A stretch of DNA of 64,000 bases from Bursaphelenchus xylophilus (taxonomy: Eukaryota; Nematoda; Chromadorea; Rhabditida; Aphelenchoididae): contig CAJFCV020000002.1 in assembly GCA_904066235.2 (NCBI GenBank), positions 1,488,001 through 1,552,000 on the forward strand, written 5' to 3'. Under the pieces are notes generated by a model that was given only the letters and a program-made list of their open reading frames with translations, searched no databases and had not been told where the DNA came from. Made by a program: the position numbers and the translations under genes. Shown here piece after piece: positions 1 through 12,772 of the stretch (its first letter is position 1; each line of letters begins with the position of its first letter).

Positions 1-749
1 AAAGTTGTCCGGCGGGTTGTAGATGGTCTTCTCTTTGTAGTAGATCTCGTCATGTTCTTTGTCACATATTAGCATCAACGAAGCGCCAAAGGTGATGAGC
101 ATGGCTCCAAAAGCTACGCCATAAGACCAGTCGAATGCCCAGTTTCGGATGCCATAGGTGTTCATGGTGAAGAAGAAACAGACTGGGTAGACAATCAGGG
201 CGGTCAGTTGGCAGAGAACTGAAAATAACCGGGTTAAAATTGAGTTAGATGAACTTGGATTTGATAATATTTCGATTTTTTGAAAAATCAATAGTAAGTT
301 GGCGAAATGTCAAAAAATGAAAGTTAGCCTATAGTTTCGAAATGACCTATTTTCCATCACTTCTTTTGCAGCAAATTACTTTTTCACTTACCACTAAACA
401 ATGCCGCATACGTTGCTCCTTTGTAGAACGTATGTTTCTTATGCAGATCATTCGTCTTCAAGCCCAAAAGATTCGCCAACAACCCGATAAATGTGGCCAG
501 CGCTGCGACGATCAGCAATCCCGCGACTGCTTTAACATATACCAAGTTGGCTCGAGTAATTGACTGACATGTTCCTTCTGCTGGAGCATCAGGAACAGGC
601 ACGATGTTAGCCGGTCGACCATTGTTGGATTCGGCAGTGCATTCCTCGAACAGTCCTGTGTGAAACCGGTCCGAACTGACCCAGGACTTTGTTGAGAGAG
701 CGATAATTAGGAGGATGAGAGAGAGAATCAGGCAGATCAGGGCGATTAC
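1..749 (-). CDS. Clc-like / claudin-type four-TM membrane protein, 3' part
   Basis: Two exons on the minus strand, 392-749 and 1-218, join in phase across a 173-bp intron (donor GTAAGTG, acceptor TTTTCAG). The upper exon opens with a hydrophobic segment (VIALICLILSLILLIIAL), followed by a W-containing extracellular loop with two cysteines and a second TM segment. The lower exon holds a third TM segment, then YGIRNWAFDWSYGV leading into a fourth, and a charged tail (CDKEHDEIYYKEKT). This order is that of the nematode Clc-like family, a relative of the claudin/PMP22/stargazin group thought to act in membrane organisation or as channel accessory subunits. The gene runs off the left edge, so the C-terminus is missing. 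The initiator exon upstream of 749 was not found; it would encode only a few residues. The family call comes from overall architecture, so a different claudin-like subfamily is possible. Confidence 0.62.
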
Positions 750-837
750 CTGGAAAATCGATGTTGTTGGGAGGGTCAGACTGAAGTTAAAAATAAGTAG
801 GCCGAATTTCTTTTTTGCAAAATGAAAATGTTTATTT

Positions 838-1281
838 ACAAGGAAAGTATCGCAACTGCGACGCTCAGATTTTGATGCAACTTGGCTTAAATTTTACTAA
901 ATTTTTTCTAAAGAATATGCGAACCTTCTAGCTCGCGCTTTGCAGAAACTACCGAGATTTTTTTTATTCCAAAGGTTTTAAAAAATGCGATTTTTTTTGC
1001 AAATTTCGACAAGAAAAGTTTATGTCTATTACTAACATATTTTCTCTGCTAAAGATAGTATTTTTTCTCTGCTAAAAGTAGTATTTTTTACGTGCGAAAT
1101 TGCCAAAGATACGGCCGAAAAGTGTTTTCTTTGACCCTCTCCGTGTTTTGCGTGCTCTCTTGGCCGCAAAGATCGTTCCATATCTCGGCTACCTGCAAAC
1201 TTTCAGAAATTGATATGTGGCCCATGCTTAGTATTGTGCAAAGTTTAAAAAAAGTCATCGCAGTTGAAACTCTTTCCTGGT
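838..1281. repeat. Family C TIR element, diverged copy
   Basis: The left end (GCGACGCTCAGATTTTGATG) and the core wording (CGTGCTCTCTTGGCCGC, ATATCTCGG) match better-preserved copies at 15071-15510, 46123-46571 and 60183-60626. The right end is a degraded inverted copy of the left. It is non-coding and non-autonomous. This is the most decayed full-length copy in the window. Confidence 0.55.
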
Positions 1282-4200
1282 TAGTAAACTTTGAACTTTC
1301 CTTTGAAATTCGTATTTTTACTCTGTTTTTGACTTAAAATTAGCCTATTACAATAAGATTGTACGACTTGAAAACTAGCCTATTACAATATCTAGGTAAA
1401 AAAAATGTTTTTGGAACAAAAACTGACCTTCATAGGCCGCACGACGGACACTGTCTCTATTGTCGTGGTCTGGGCAGCCATTTTAGGCCTGAAAAATTGT
1501 ACAAATCAAATCGTAAAATACGCTGTGGAATATATTCTCGAAATTAACAATCATACATACACGTTATAACCACGAAAATAACGCAAAGAAATTTCCGGAA
1601 AATAACCGAAAAATACTCGAAAATTGATTTCGTTTTTTGTGCCGAAAACTTTCCCCCCATCCGGCCAGCTGCTTTTTCTCTCTCAAATGCCCTGAGGTCA
1701 GAGAAAAGTTTAAACGGGAAAAGAGTCCACTCAAACATGAACTGAATATTCAGTTACGAATTTCCTCTCGCCGAGAGCTGTTTAAACTTTTGCAATTTAG
1801 ACTAACGGCCTTCAGGCGGAATTTTGTGAATCAAAAAGTAATGAGAAAATGAATTGATTTCGTAAAATTTACGAAATGGACTGCAGAGTAGGAAACTGGG
1901 GTCAAGATAGGGGGGTAAAATTAAAATAGGTTAAAAGAGGCCCAGTATAGTTATATACTTTCGAACAATTTTAGGGCTTGGGAAACTAAATGTGCAAAAA
2001 ATTACTGTGTAGGAATAACAACATGAAAAAATTGTAGTGAGATCCTGTACCTGTAGTAATAATGATAATATAATATTTTACTGTTTGAAGTTTTGCCGGG
2101 TTCATTTCAAGTTGCTACAAGTCCTTCCGGAAAGTCGTTGGACTGATTTTTGGCGTTTGCATTGTGCTAAAAAAGTCAGGGACAGTCGAAAAAGCCTATT
2201 GTACGGTGCAAAAAACAAGAAATTGCACAGTGCAAAGAAAACTTTTGTTTTTGCACAGTGCGTGTTGCCGATTCTTGTCCGGCGATTTTAAAGCCTAGAA
2301 GGACTAGGCTTCAAATGTAGTTATTCAAACATTTTCAAGGGTTGTTTACAAGAAAATTTTCTTTTTTTATCCTCTAAGCAACCGTTTCGCTGAGAACTTT
2401 TTGATATCCTGAAGCTGAAAATCCAAAAAGCCTCAAGATTTGTTACAAGATTTTGGCGGGGAGAAGCGTTCCTTATATAAATTCTCATCATGGCCATAGC
2501 CTAAATAAAACACTTTTATGGAAAACTATTCGTTGTAGTTAGTAAAGATATATATCACTAAAACAGAGTGTATTTCTATCCCCCAAAAAAAATTCTATGT
2601 TCTCCATAGCTTAATGGCTGAAAAGATCGAAAAAATATTTCGATTGCGCCTAAAAAGGTGGGTAAAATTTTCACAAATTGAGACGGCGAGTAAAGCTTGA
2701 ACAAAGAATCATCACACTTTCAGAAACTTCCTATTTAGCCCATCAATATTACCGCAAAAATCTTCATTCATCTAGCCAAAAATCGCTGACTAAAAAAGAA
2801 AGAAAAAATAAGAAAAATTACGGGTAAAATACGACGTATGCACCGATTTGAATAAAACAGAAAAAAATCAAGCAAATTGCATCACCAAAACCCTCCAACT
2901 CCATAAAACCCGCATTTCGCGCGGAAAATATCTCCTCAAACTAAACCGAAAAATGCTGTCTTCCACCCGCAGAAAATTTGCATATTCACCAGGGATTTCG
3001 CGCAACAAAATATTCCACGGAGCTAAAAGGGGAGATGAAGCTGAAAAATTGCGGAAAACAGATAAAAGAGCGGGCTGTTGAAGGCTATAACGGATGGAAT
3101 ATGACATGCTTCCGTTGTAATTGGACTCATTCTAAGGGGAGTTGACAAGAACGCCAAAGATTTGCTCGTAAAATGGGGTAATATTTGCGCAATAGACAAT
3201 CTTTGAAGCATTTTAGAAGTCGCAAATTTTGCTGATTTTTATCAATTAAAATGCAGAAAAAATCCCAACTTTCCATCTCATTACCCCTAATTTCTCAGAA
3301 GTAATCTCAGAAAATCTCTGGTTCATAGCTTCTCCAATGCCCTAGGGCTATAAAAATCCCAAATAAAAGTCATAAAAATCAGAAATGAACGACTGACCCA
3401 CGATAAAACTAATTGGATTAATTGAGCAATTAAGCTGTAAAAAGCCTACACGACGGGGAAAACAATGCCCACATAAATTTGTTTCGGTCTGGGTGGTCAC
3501 TGAAGATGATTTTTAGACGATTGTATGCGATTTCTTGGCCGAAATTGGAAGAAAAACTGCAATTAAAGACAATAGTTAGGCTTGGGATGACTTGCCGTTA
3601 AAATACGGCGAAAATACAAGGGTTGATTTAACTAAAAATCCTTGTCTATCGCTTCAAGAAAGAGTAAAAAGACACCCCAGCTTGCTGATCCCTCAAATTT
3701 GATCTTTTGGGGTCGAAAAAATCGAAGGCCTTGAAGCGATCCGACCGCTAGAAACATCCATAAAAGGCTCGCCGTTCAACGGCCTTTTGAATTTCAATGT
3801 GGGAAAGTTGGGTAAGATTGTTCGCCAGGTTTTCTGGGTTATGGGTTCGACTTTGCAAAGGGTTCTGTTTGAAACGGAGCAAAAAATCTTTTACCTAAAA
3901 TTTCAACACTTTTCCAATGCAATATTTGCCAGAATTTGATCGAGAAAACTCCAAAAAAATGTCGGAAATCAAGCAAGACTCACAGAACTGTCACTGTTCA
4001 AGCCTTTCCGCCCCAAAAATGGCTACCAATTGCGCCCGCATCGGATTGCAATTAGTCATCATTCGTAATAATGGCCATAAAAATGCGGCTTTTGTACGGC
4101 CAATGTTTTTTCTTCGAATGTGGTCCAAATGTAATAAAAAAAATGAGTCGGCGGCTAGAAGAATGGACGTTGAAGAGAAATGCAGTGAAAAACAGGTAAT

Positions 4201-6300
4201 TCGGATATCTCAATGGGATAAACAAGGGCTTAGAAGGGGAAATAGAGGGTTTAAAGGAGGGAAAACATTAGCTGTGGGGATCCTGATGGACGGCAGGGAA
4301 ATTGGAGACATTTAGAGCCACAAGCTTATGATTTTTGACATCTAGCTTTCGAAAAGGCGTCACAAAACAGAAAAAATTAAGTAAACTTTTGGATGATGAC
4401 CTTCTTTTTGTCGCATTTCGAACTCTAAGCCCGTCCCAGCCCCGTCCTACAACCCAATGTCCATTTTCGGACTATATAACCAAGGCGAAAGGTGGATGCG
4501 ATGGAAGAAAGGAATTCCTGTCGTGTGATTCACCTTTTCGCATTCCTCCTCAAACCTCCCGATTTTCTCTCCGATTCCCTGGCGCCTCTCCCGAAATCGC
4601 GCACTCTCTCCACCCCGACTTCATACAGGTTAAAATGCGCACTTTTGTGCGCCCGGTGGAAAAGGAAGATGAGATTTTTCCCCCCGGAGCGAAAAGTCGC
4701 AACGCCGGAGGGGTTTTCCTGAACCAGAAATTTTCGTTGAAGAGTGGACAGAGAGAAAAATGGTTACAACAATGTTTAGGCGAATGAAACTGCAGGGTAA
4801 TTGGCGAGCAATCAGAGGAAGAGGTTTCTCATTTTGCAGGAGATATTCGTTATGAGTAATGTGGTTTTGAATGGGGAGATAATGAAGGTTTGATTGGGAG
4901 AAAAGCCAAAAAATAGGAGTATATCAACGATTTTTTTGGTGATACGTTGGAGAATTTTATTGACAGAAAGTTTAGCCAAGAAATTCAACGGTAATTTTTT
5001 GTGGGGAGCACGTAAAATGAGGAGAAATTCGAAATGAAAAAGGCATCTTGGAAATAGCAAGATCTTGCTCGGAAAGCATTGATTTTTTTGCAGAAGAATT
5101 GTGACCATTACATGTCATAAACGACATAATCTTCAGTAGAAAAAATGAAGGCAAAAATAAAAGATTGGGGCTTTCCAAGTTCAGCAAAAAATGCAAATTA
5201 GAGCCCCAGTATCCCTCCATGGTCTTGGTGTTCGCATTCAGGCCGTTGTGGTCAATACTAAATGTATCATTTTTAGTATATCATACCCCAACGTTGTAGA
5301 TCAAACCCCCATGATCCGTTGTCCGGAGCTCCTGCAGCATCCTCAAAAAAAAAAAATTACTGACGACACACCTTTTCAGATTGGAAGAGGGGGTTTTTAC
5401 TGGGGCATGGGGGGTCTGAACTGGATCGGGGCTTTATACTACCTTAGCCCCTAAAGACGCATGTTTCGGATATGTCACTATATTCACCCTGTCACCATAA
5501 GACCCTCCAATATATTATATAAATTACAAACATTCTCGTTCGCTGACTCTCCCCCAAAAATCCCAATGCCAAACTCCGTAGCTACCTCCTGCTGACTATT
5601 CAACGCAAATAAAAGAAAGAATAAATCAAATCTACAATTCTTTACAAAAAACCGTTTCCAAAGCGCCCTTCGCTGCTTTTGACTGCCATTCAACGTTGAC
5701 CGTGACACCGATTCCATTCATCGGAAAGAACGGAACGATGTCACACTGTGACGAAAATTGAAAATCAAAAGTTCCAGGAGTGAGCCTGTTAGGAGCTGTT
5801 TTTGGATTACGCGCTAAATTACCACGGTTCAAGTAGATTAGAGGCGTAACACAAATAAATAGCGGGGATGAGAGTTTAATTAAAGGGTTGGAAGATGAAA
5901 CGCCATGATGAATGCGAGCGGAAAAGAGATAAAATTTTGGGGAAAAATTGGAGGTAGGGCCATAAAAAGATGCGAGAAAAATGTATTTGGATGTGATTTT
6001 TTTCTCCGAAAGTTTTAGGGAAGATTACATGAGATACGAAAAATAAGTCAGCGGATTTTTGATATCAGACGAAATGGGAAAGAATCATCTTTTTTCTAAT
6101 CGAAAGTTCTCTTATTTTACATTCATATTAATGCTGAAAAATTCAGTTTGCCCTCTGCAAAGACGCATCGGTCTGTCGGGAAAATAATGGGCACAACGTC
6201 GCGCCGAATATTGGCATCTCCGCCGATTCTTCTAGATTTTGTAATAGGCAAGTTTAAAACCCAAATTGTACAAAAATGCAATGAAATTACTAAATCAATA
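1282..6300. other. Gene-poor stretch, no supported gene
   Basis: I see no exon chain with splice signals and conserved protein sequence. The longest open frames (3917-4315 and 4335-4787 on the plus strand) are low-complexity translations without recognisable domains. At 2130-2270 lies a fragment related to the family D foldback element of 44.4-44.7 kb, with shared wording such as AAAAAGTCAGGG and TTGCACAGTGC. A family A fragment lies at about 6167-6215. The rest is AT-rich, with many A/T homopolymer runs. Confidence 0.5.
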
Positions 6301-6443
6301 TCAGTCTGTCGGGAAAATAATGAGAACAAAAATGACATCACCGCTGAGAAAATGAATTGTATCGGGGCAAAATCAAATTTTTTTCATTTCAGCGACGAGA
6401 TCAGCGCAGCGAAATTGCGCTCATTATTTTCCCGACAGACTAA
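6301..6443. repeat. Family A MITE (TCAGTCTGTCGGGAAAATAA)
   Basis: A 143-bp palindromic element with terminal inverted repeats TCAGTCTGTCGGGAAAATAA and its complement, flanked by TA on both sides (6299-6300 and 6444-6445). TA duplications and short TIRs fit a Tc1/mariner-type non-autonomous element. A truncated copy of the left end lies just upstream at about 6167-6215. Confidence 0.8.
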
Positions 6444-8568
6444 TATCCAAAGAGAATATTGCAAAAAAAAATGATTTTTTTAAAAAACAGTGGCTACGTT
6501 TCTGAAATTCGAAATCTTGACCTACAATAGGCCGTATTTTCCCATATAACCTCAAAGAAAACCTGTCAAATCTTCAAACCTGCAACCCAAAGCCACAGAC
6601 ATTCCCCAACCCACAAATTCCCACATTTCCACCCTCGAAATTACGCGAAATTTCATTTTCCTCCGCGCCAAAATTCCCACGCCCAAAATGCGCAAAATAT
6701 TTTAATAATAAGAGAAACCCATTCTCAAGTATTTATGCGCCTCCTCATTAAAGCGAAAATCGCGTTGAGACAAAGGAGATTCTCTGATGAGGGACTGGCG
6801 GAGGCGAATATGTTTTCCATTTTCTTCGCCACTCCAAAATTCTCGAAGAAAACCGCACACAAATCCGCCGATAAAGGCGATACAATTCGGCATTGGGAGC
6901 GGACCAAACGGATGGGGGATCAAGCCCCAAAAAAGGGCTGTAATTGTCGGATTAGACGATGGGATAGGGAACGGAGAATCCCGCCAAAAACGCAGCAAGT
7001 TTTACAATGCTCTTTGTTTTATCTATCCCCCCGAACGGTACGCGGAGAGGGGAGGGGGATATTGGATTACCGGAAATGAATGGGTTCGTTGGGCTGATCA
7101 TGGGAAGAGGAGCGCTAGGCTGGCGGAGAGTGGGGAAAAGGTAGAAAATTTAAATTAGGGTAAAACTAGAAGGAAATTTGTCGGAGACTCTGAATTTTCT
7201 TCAGGATTTGGCTAACTACTCTGACTAGGTTCACAAATCTTTTCAAAAACTTGGTTTTTTTCAAGCCTGTCGCGATATTTGATATTTTTTTTGCAAAATA
7301 TCACTGGCAATGAGGATGGTCAGCTGGGCAAATTTTTTTTGTCTAATGACATTGTTATCCATGCTTTTAGAAGTCGGGAAAAGCTGGAAAAAAGTGGAAA
7401 GACCGCAGCTGATTTTGACCACATGTCAATGAAGACGTGTTGATCTTATGGTACATAAAAACTGAACTCAAAAAACTTAAAACAAGAGCTAATAGAAGGA
7501 AGATTTATATACCCGGAAATCAGCAAACCTTGGGCTATAAAACGACAAAGAAACCATAGGATTTTGTTGATTTAAAAACAAATCATTCTGCGTTTAAAGC
7601 ACGTCACATCGCCAAAAGAAATTCCTTTTTCTAAGCTTTCTTGTTAGAAAGAATTCCAAAAATTAGCCTTCCCTTCCATTGCACAACTTGTATAATCCCC
7701 GCTGAAGGGCTGACACAACGTTGGAAAGGGCGCTTTCGGCTAAACAAACATCGACTCTCTCGGTTCGTCTTCGCCTCGTTCAAGACTGGTCACTATCGCT
7801 TACGCACACACTGTAAACCTTATGCAAATTTCGCCAATGTTTGTCATCGCCCCAAGTGAGCGAAATACGAATGGGATTATGACGCTGCGATTACAACTGG
7901 CGCAAAATTTTATTTTTAGGGTTATAGGAGGCGATCGGATCTGTAAAACTCATTGGAAAAATAGTAATAGTATTTTTTACAGCAGGAAACGTGCGCCCTA
8001 CCTAATTCGCGGTATATATTGCGCATTCGTTGAGAGGATTAGTCTCCTTCACACCTTTTTTCAATTACCCCTGCTGACTGACCTCATTTCGGTAATAAAA
8101 TCGTTTTCAACCCACTTAAGACGATAATTGTGGAGAGCTAGAGGCAAATAGTGGAGAATGATCCCTTCATAAATACGAGAATTCAGAAGCTAAAAAGCTA
8201 ATGGGATGAATACCGAAATCCTGTCGATCGCGCTACATTACAAGCCCAGTTTTTCATTGTTCTTGCAAAAATAGAAAAAAAATTTTTTAGCTATGTTCAA
8301 AGGATATTCGATTATCCTTATTTTACATACACTCTTGCTGAAAAATCACTGAAGAAAAATTGTTTTATACGCTTGCAACTTTTTTTTGTTTCCTGCAAAC
8401 ACATAATTACTGTTGCGTAATACGGCAATAAGCAAAAGTCACACAATGACGAACCAAAAAAAGCTGCGCTTCACCTTGATGACTATTGTAGTTGGCCGTT
8501 GAAGCATGAAATTTGACGTATGGGAAAAAACCGACACTCCTCAAAATTTATTTTTCCTAAAGATGATA
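6444..8568. other. No supported gene
   Basis: AT-rich sequence. Overlapping open frames in both orientations around 6.7-7.1 kb have no domain content and no coherent splice pattern. I see no tandem repeat or TIR element in this stretch. Confidence 0.45.
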
Positions 8569-8814
8569 CAGTGGCGGACTTGATCCAGTGGCAAAAAACG
8601 TATGACTTTGCACCCGGGAAGTATCAAAAAATGTAGCAAAATACCTTCGTCTTGAAGTGAAAAAACTTTGATTTCAAAAGCGCGCCCGCTCTTTTTGTGC
8701 GAAGCCCTTCAAAACGGTTTTTTTTAGTTGGAGGGGAGGCATTTTGCTATATTTTTAGATACTTCCCGGATGCAAAATGGTACGTTTTTTGCCATTGGAT
8801 CAGGTCCGTCACTG
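8569..8814. repeat. Family B MITE (CAGTGGCGGACCTGATCCAG)
   Basis: A palindromic element of about 246 bp. Both ends carry CAGTGGCGGAC-TTGATCCAGTGGC-type sequence, followed by ACGTA..TTTTGCATCCGGGAAGTATC in inverted orientation. It is flanked by TA at 8567-8568 and 8815-8816. It belongs to the most abundant MITE family in the window, with about eleven copies or fragments. Confidence 0.8.
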
Positions 8815-8943
8815 TATGGCTTATAAAAATGATTACAAATAAGTGATTATAAAACTGCCTGATAAAGCCTAGCGTTTAATATTCTACAGTTGTCGGACTT
8901 CCCGTATTTTACCCTCTATGCATATAAAGGTGGCCTATATATA

Positions 8944-10504
8944 CAGTAGTTGACAGCGAATTGTCAATTTTTTTATTTCGTGTGTAACTTCACTCAGACT
9001 CAACAGAATTTGATGAGACCAAGAGCGTTTAAGAGGCTGGGAGACACGCTTCAACCTTATGAAATTGTTTTATTTCATATCGGCCACAGGCGTGGTAAAA
9101 ATTTCAAAACAAATTTTTTTGGGGGACAACGAATTGTCAATTTTTACATTTTGAGGCATAAGATCTCAATAAACCAGCATATAAAGACTAGAATGGAGAG
9201 TAATCAGTTGCCAGCAATCACAGAACAGCATACAACGGGTTTCAGCCATTAGTAGAATCTCCTTCGCTTTCTATAGGTCGGGCACTTGGGGGTGGACCAT
9301 GTACAATATAATGTCAGCCTGGGGGCTTCCTAGGCCAAAATTATCTTATATTCCGGTTTTTTATGGAAGATTATTGCATATATTTAACACACTTGCACCG
9401 GATTACAACTTGGAGGGGCTACGGATCAAAAATTCGTCAGATAATATTATTTTTGGTCATTTAAACTCTGTGTTTCGCCCAAAAATCGATAATTTTTTTG
9501 CCGACAGGGGGCATAGGTTCATTTAATCCTCCTTTACGGCCAAACTAACGACATTCTACAAATTATTTCATTACCTGTCTCGACGCCTTGAAATTTCCGG
9601 GTGAGATTCTGACGGTCCAATTAATTCTTGTGCCACACTAGGGTGGTGAGTATATTAATCATTTTATTGCGCGTCTTCTGCGTTTTTAAACGTTAAAACT
9701 AATATTTTTAATGCTTGTAAAAATCTCTAATATGCTAATAAAATGTCTTGGAAGTTGCAGGCTTGAAGAAATAAGAATTTTTCTGGGTGTTGCAAACCCG
9801 ACGTGAAAATTCAGGTAAATCCAAATATTTCCCTCTGCATACCTCTTCCATGAGTGCTGGTACTGACATGTGAAAGGCACTGAATATTTGTCTTTTAGTG
9901 TAGTTTGTTTTGAAATATAAAAGGTTTCTCCAACGATCTTCATGCGCGAAATTTTTTGATTTTTGATACTCTGACCAACAGAATGAAAGGCCATGATTAA
10001 CATATTCGAGGTAACAAGGCGCAAGTGTAACCCGTTAGGTGTAATTTTTTGACATGCCCTAGCGTAGTAAGATGTAACCGCCCATAAAAAACCGGAATAT
10101 AAGATAATTTCGGCCTAGGAAGCCCCCAGGCTGACATTATATTGTACATGGTCCACCCCCAAGTGCCCGACCTATAGAAAGCGAAGGAGATTCTACTAAT
10201 GGCTGAAACCCGTTGTATGCTGTTCTGTGATTGCTGGCAACTGATTACTCTCCATTCTAGTCTTTATATGCTGGTTTATTGAGATCTTATGCCTCAAAAT
10301 GTAAAAATTGACAATTCGTTGTCCCCCAAAAAAATTTGTTTTGAAATTTTTACCACGCCTGTGGCCGATATGAAATAAAACAATTTCATAAGGTTAAAGC
10401 GTGTCTTCCAGCCTCTTGAACGCTCTTGGTCTCATCAAATTCTGTTGAGTCTGAGTGAAGTTACACACGAAATAAAAAAATTGACAATTCGCTGTCAACT
10501 ACTG
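8944..10504. mobile_element. 1.56-kb foldback element with about 422-bp inverted arms
   Basis: The arms at 8944-9366 and 10082-10504 are inverted copies with very few differences. Both begin CAGTAGTTGACAGCGAATTG, and TA flanks each end (8942-8943, 10505-10506). The 715-bp centre (9367-10081) holds only a 112-codon minus-strand open frame without recognisable domains. This is a non-autonomous Tc1/mariner-like foldback by TSD. The high similarity of the arms suggests recent activity or gene conversion between them. Confidence 0.8.
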
Positions 10505-10506
10505 TA

Positions 10507-11275
10507 AGTATTTAAAACTTTTTTAAATTATTTATATGACCATCTTTATACCCTCAAACACAACTTTCAACCCCAGCCCCTTGAAAAATGCCGCAACATA
10601 AATCTCAAAGCTCGCCGAATGCACTTGAGTTTCGTTTTTACCCAGCCGGCCTTCCCCGCCTTACCTGTTGATTTGACCTTCGACGGCACTCTTTTTGCCA
10701 CCCTTCAATCACACTTAATATTTTCGAAAAAAATCAAATAAAACGAAAAGAAAATATTAGTAAAGAAAAGCAAGAAAAGCTCTCGAATGCTGTTGGAAAA
10801 ATCGTTGAGAGAAAGTTTGTAATGTTTTCGATTCTTATCAGGTGAGTCGTAAATTGTATTGTATGTCGGGAAAAGGAGAAGGGCAAGGGAAAACAAACGC
10901 ATACACAATGAATCTGCTCAAGGGATTGTGTTTTTTTTTGTGTACAAATTGGCAACGGCACTCTGAATAAGCGCTGTGTATATCGCTAAAAAATATTGGG
11001 TGATTTTTTGAAAGCCAAAAAGAAAAAGTGCTAAAATTGCAACAAAAATATGAAAAGGTGTAAAATACGATGTAGGGGCTGGGTTCGTATATCCAATTTT
11101 TTGAAGAAACAAATGGCTGAAAGACAACAACGATTTTTATGGACGAGAGATTACGCAAAATGAAGAGAGGGTCAGAAAAAAGTTTTTTTGGCTCTAAGAA
11201 ATTGGCATTGAAAAATAATTCAAAGTTTGCGAGATTTGAAGGAAGGTGAAGTTTAAATTGCGACTAAAGGGCATA
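10507..11275. other. No supported gene; contains one half of a dispersed repeat
   Basis: The segment from about 11110 to 11275, beginning ACAACAACGATTTTTATGG, reappears at about 36600-36780, in both cases directly left of a family A element. The remainder shows no coding features. Confidence 0.45.
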
Positions 11276-11433
11276 CCAGTCTGTCGGGAAAATAATAAAA
11301 GGCACTATGTCGCTGTGCCGATCACATTGCTGAAGTGAAAAGCAATTTGATTTTGCCTCGACACAATTCATTTTCTAAGCCGCTATGCGATGTTCGATGC
11401 CACAGAGTGCTAATTATTTTCCCGACAGACTGA
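11276..11433. repeat. Family A MITE
   Basis: A palindromic element of about 158 bp bounded by CAGTCTGTCGGGAAAATAAT and its complement. Internal wording (CTCGACACAATTCATTTTCT) matches other family A copies. Confidence 0.75.
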
Positions 11434-11571
11434 CACTTCTGAAAAAAGCCTGCTACAAAATTAGAGGTCGACGAAGGCAGCCTTTTTTGCAATATCACTT
11501 CGAATACTGCTAAAAAATCACCCTTTGTTGAATTTTTCTCCAGCGCGCAGCAAATGGAAACAAAGCGCTTT

Positions 11572-11647
11572 GAGCAGGAAAGCAAAAAAAAATCTCTGAT
11601 TCTGTCCCGCTGCGACATCGCGCTTGTTATTTTTCCGACTGACTGAT
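11572..11647. repeat. Family A MITE, right-end fragment
   Basis: The end sequence TTATTTTTCCGACTGACTGA and the preceding CTGCGACATCGCGC match the family A terminus. The left half is missing. Confidence 0.5.
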
Positions 11648-12232
11648 ACCCACAACTAGACCTTTTTACTCACACGTACTTAGATTATGGATCTATAGAC
11701 TGACTACTGCAAACCTCTGGATTCCCCTAAAAATCCAACTTTTATACCGATTTATTATATCTTCCTAATCCCTCCCATAGATCACAAGGCCCTCGAAAAT
11801 ATGAAATATGGAGTTTGATCCCCAAAACCTCATAAAAACAACCTCGAGGCGATAAAGATTGATAACGGCTATGAACAGTGAAAGAGGTCGTAATAAACAG
11901 AGTTTCAAACGATCGTTCGTTTCTTCCCCCGATCCAAACAAATCCCAGCAACAGGCGATTAAGACGAAGGGCCCCGAGCAAAACACTCAACTTTTTATAA
12001 ATTATTTCTTCTTTTTGCTTACGCCAGAGGTTTGTTCATGCCATCTGAGCCGGAAAAAGTGGAAAGTGACGTTGAGAGAGAGAGGTGGTAAATAAAACAA
12101 ATCAAAGGATTGGAGGAAGATAAGTTCATTGAGATGTCTAGACGATATATAAAGATTATTGGGTCAGGAGGTGGAAGTTGGACTAAATGTCGGGAAAACA
12201 GTTTGTACTAATTCTGGAGCACAAGTAATGTA

Positions 12233-12485
12233 CAGTAACGGACCTAATATAGCGGCAAAAAACGTACCATTTTGCATCCGGGAAGTATCAAAAATGTAGC
12301 AAAATGCCTCCCTCTCCAACCCAAAAAAACTCCGTTTTGAACGGCACGCCCTTTTCCTCCTAAAAATAGCGCGCTCTTTGAATCGGAGTTCTTTTCACAT
12401 GGAGAGGGAGGTATTTTGCTACATTTTTTGATACTTCCCTGATGCAAACTGTTATGTCTCTTGCTACTGGATCAGGCCGCTCTAT
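12233..12485. repeat. Family B MITE, diverged
   Basis: Inverted ends related to CAGTGG..GACC and inner TTTTGCATCCGGGAAGTATC motifs on both arms. Substitutions at the termini mark an older copy. Confidence 0.7.
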
Positions 12486-12489
12486 GCTT

Positions 12490-12772
12490 AACGCCGAGAG
12501 CGTCTAAAAAAAACATTTTTTTGGCCATAACTTTTCTAGTGTGGTGAAAAATGATTTTTTTGTATTTAGTAACATTAACCTAGAAATAGGCATGAAAATT
12601 TTCGTGACAAAATTCGACAAAAAGTCTCAAACTTTCGCCGACTTTCGATCTAGAAATCTCGGTTGTTCTGCAAAGGATGAGCTAGGATTCTCACATACAT
12701 TTTTAAAAAATTTCTAAATTTGCGCCAAATTTCATCGAAATCTGGACGTTGCATTTGGGGTACTCCTCTGTA
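12490..12772. repeat. Family C element, truncated
   Basis: Contains the family C core (GGCCATAACTTTTCTAGTG, CGACTTTCGATCTAGAAATC) and right end (GGACGTTGCATTTGGGGTAC). The left arm is missing. It directly abuts a family B copy. Confidence 0.6.

Noticed and set aside
3917..4787. Two plus-strand open frames of 132 and 150 codons
   Set aside because: No domain, composition resembles translated AT-rich intergenic DNA, and there is no splice context.
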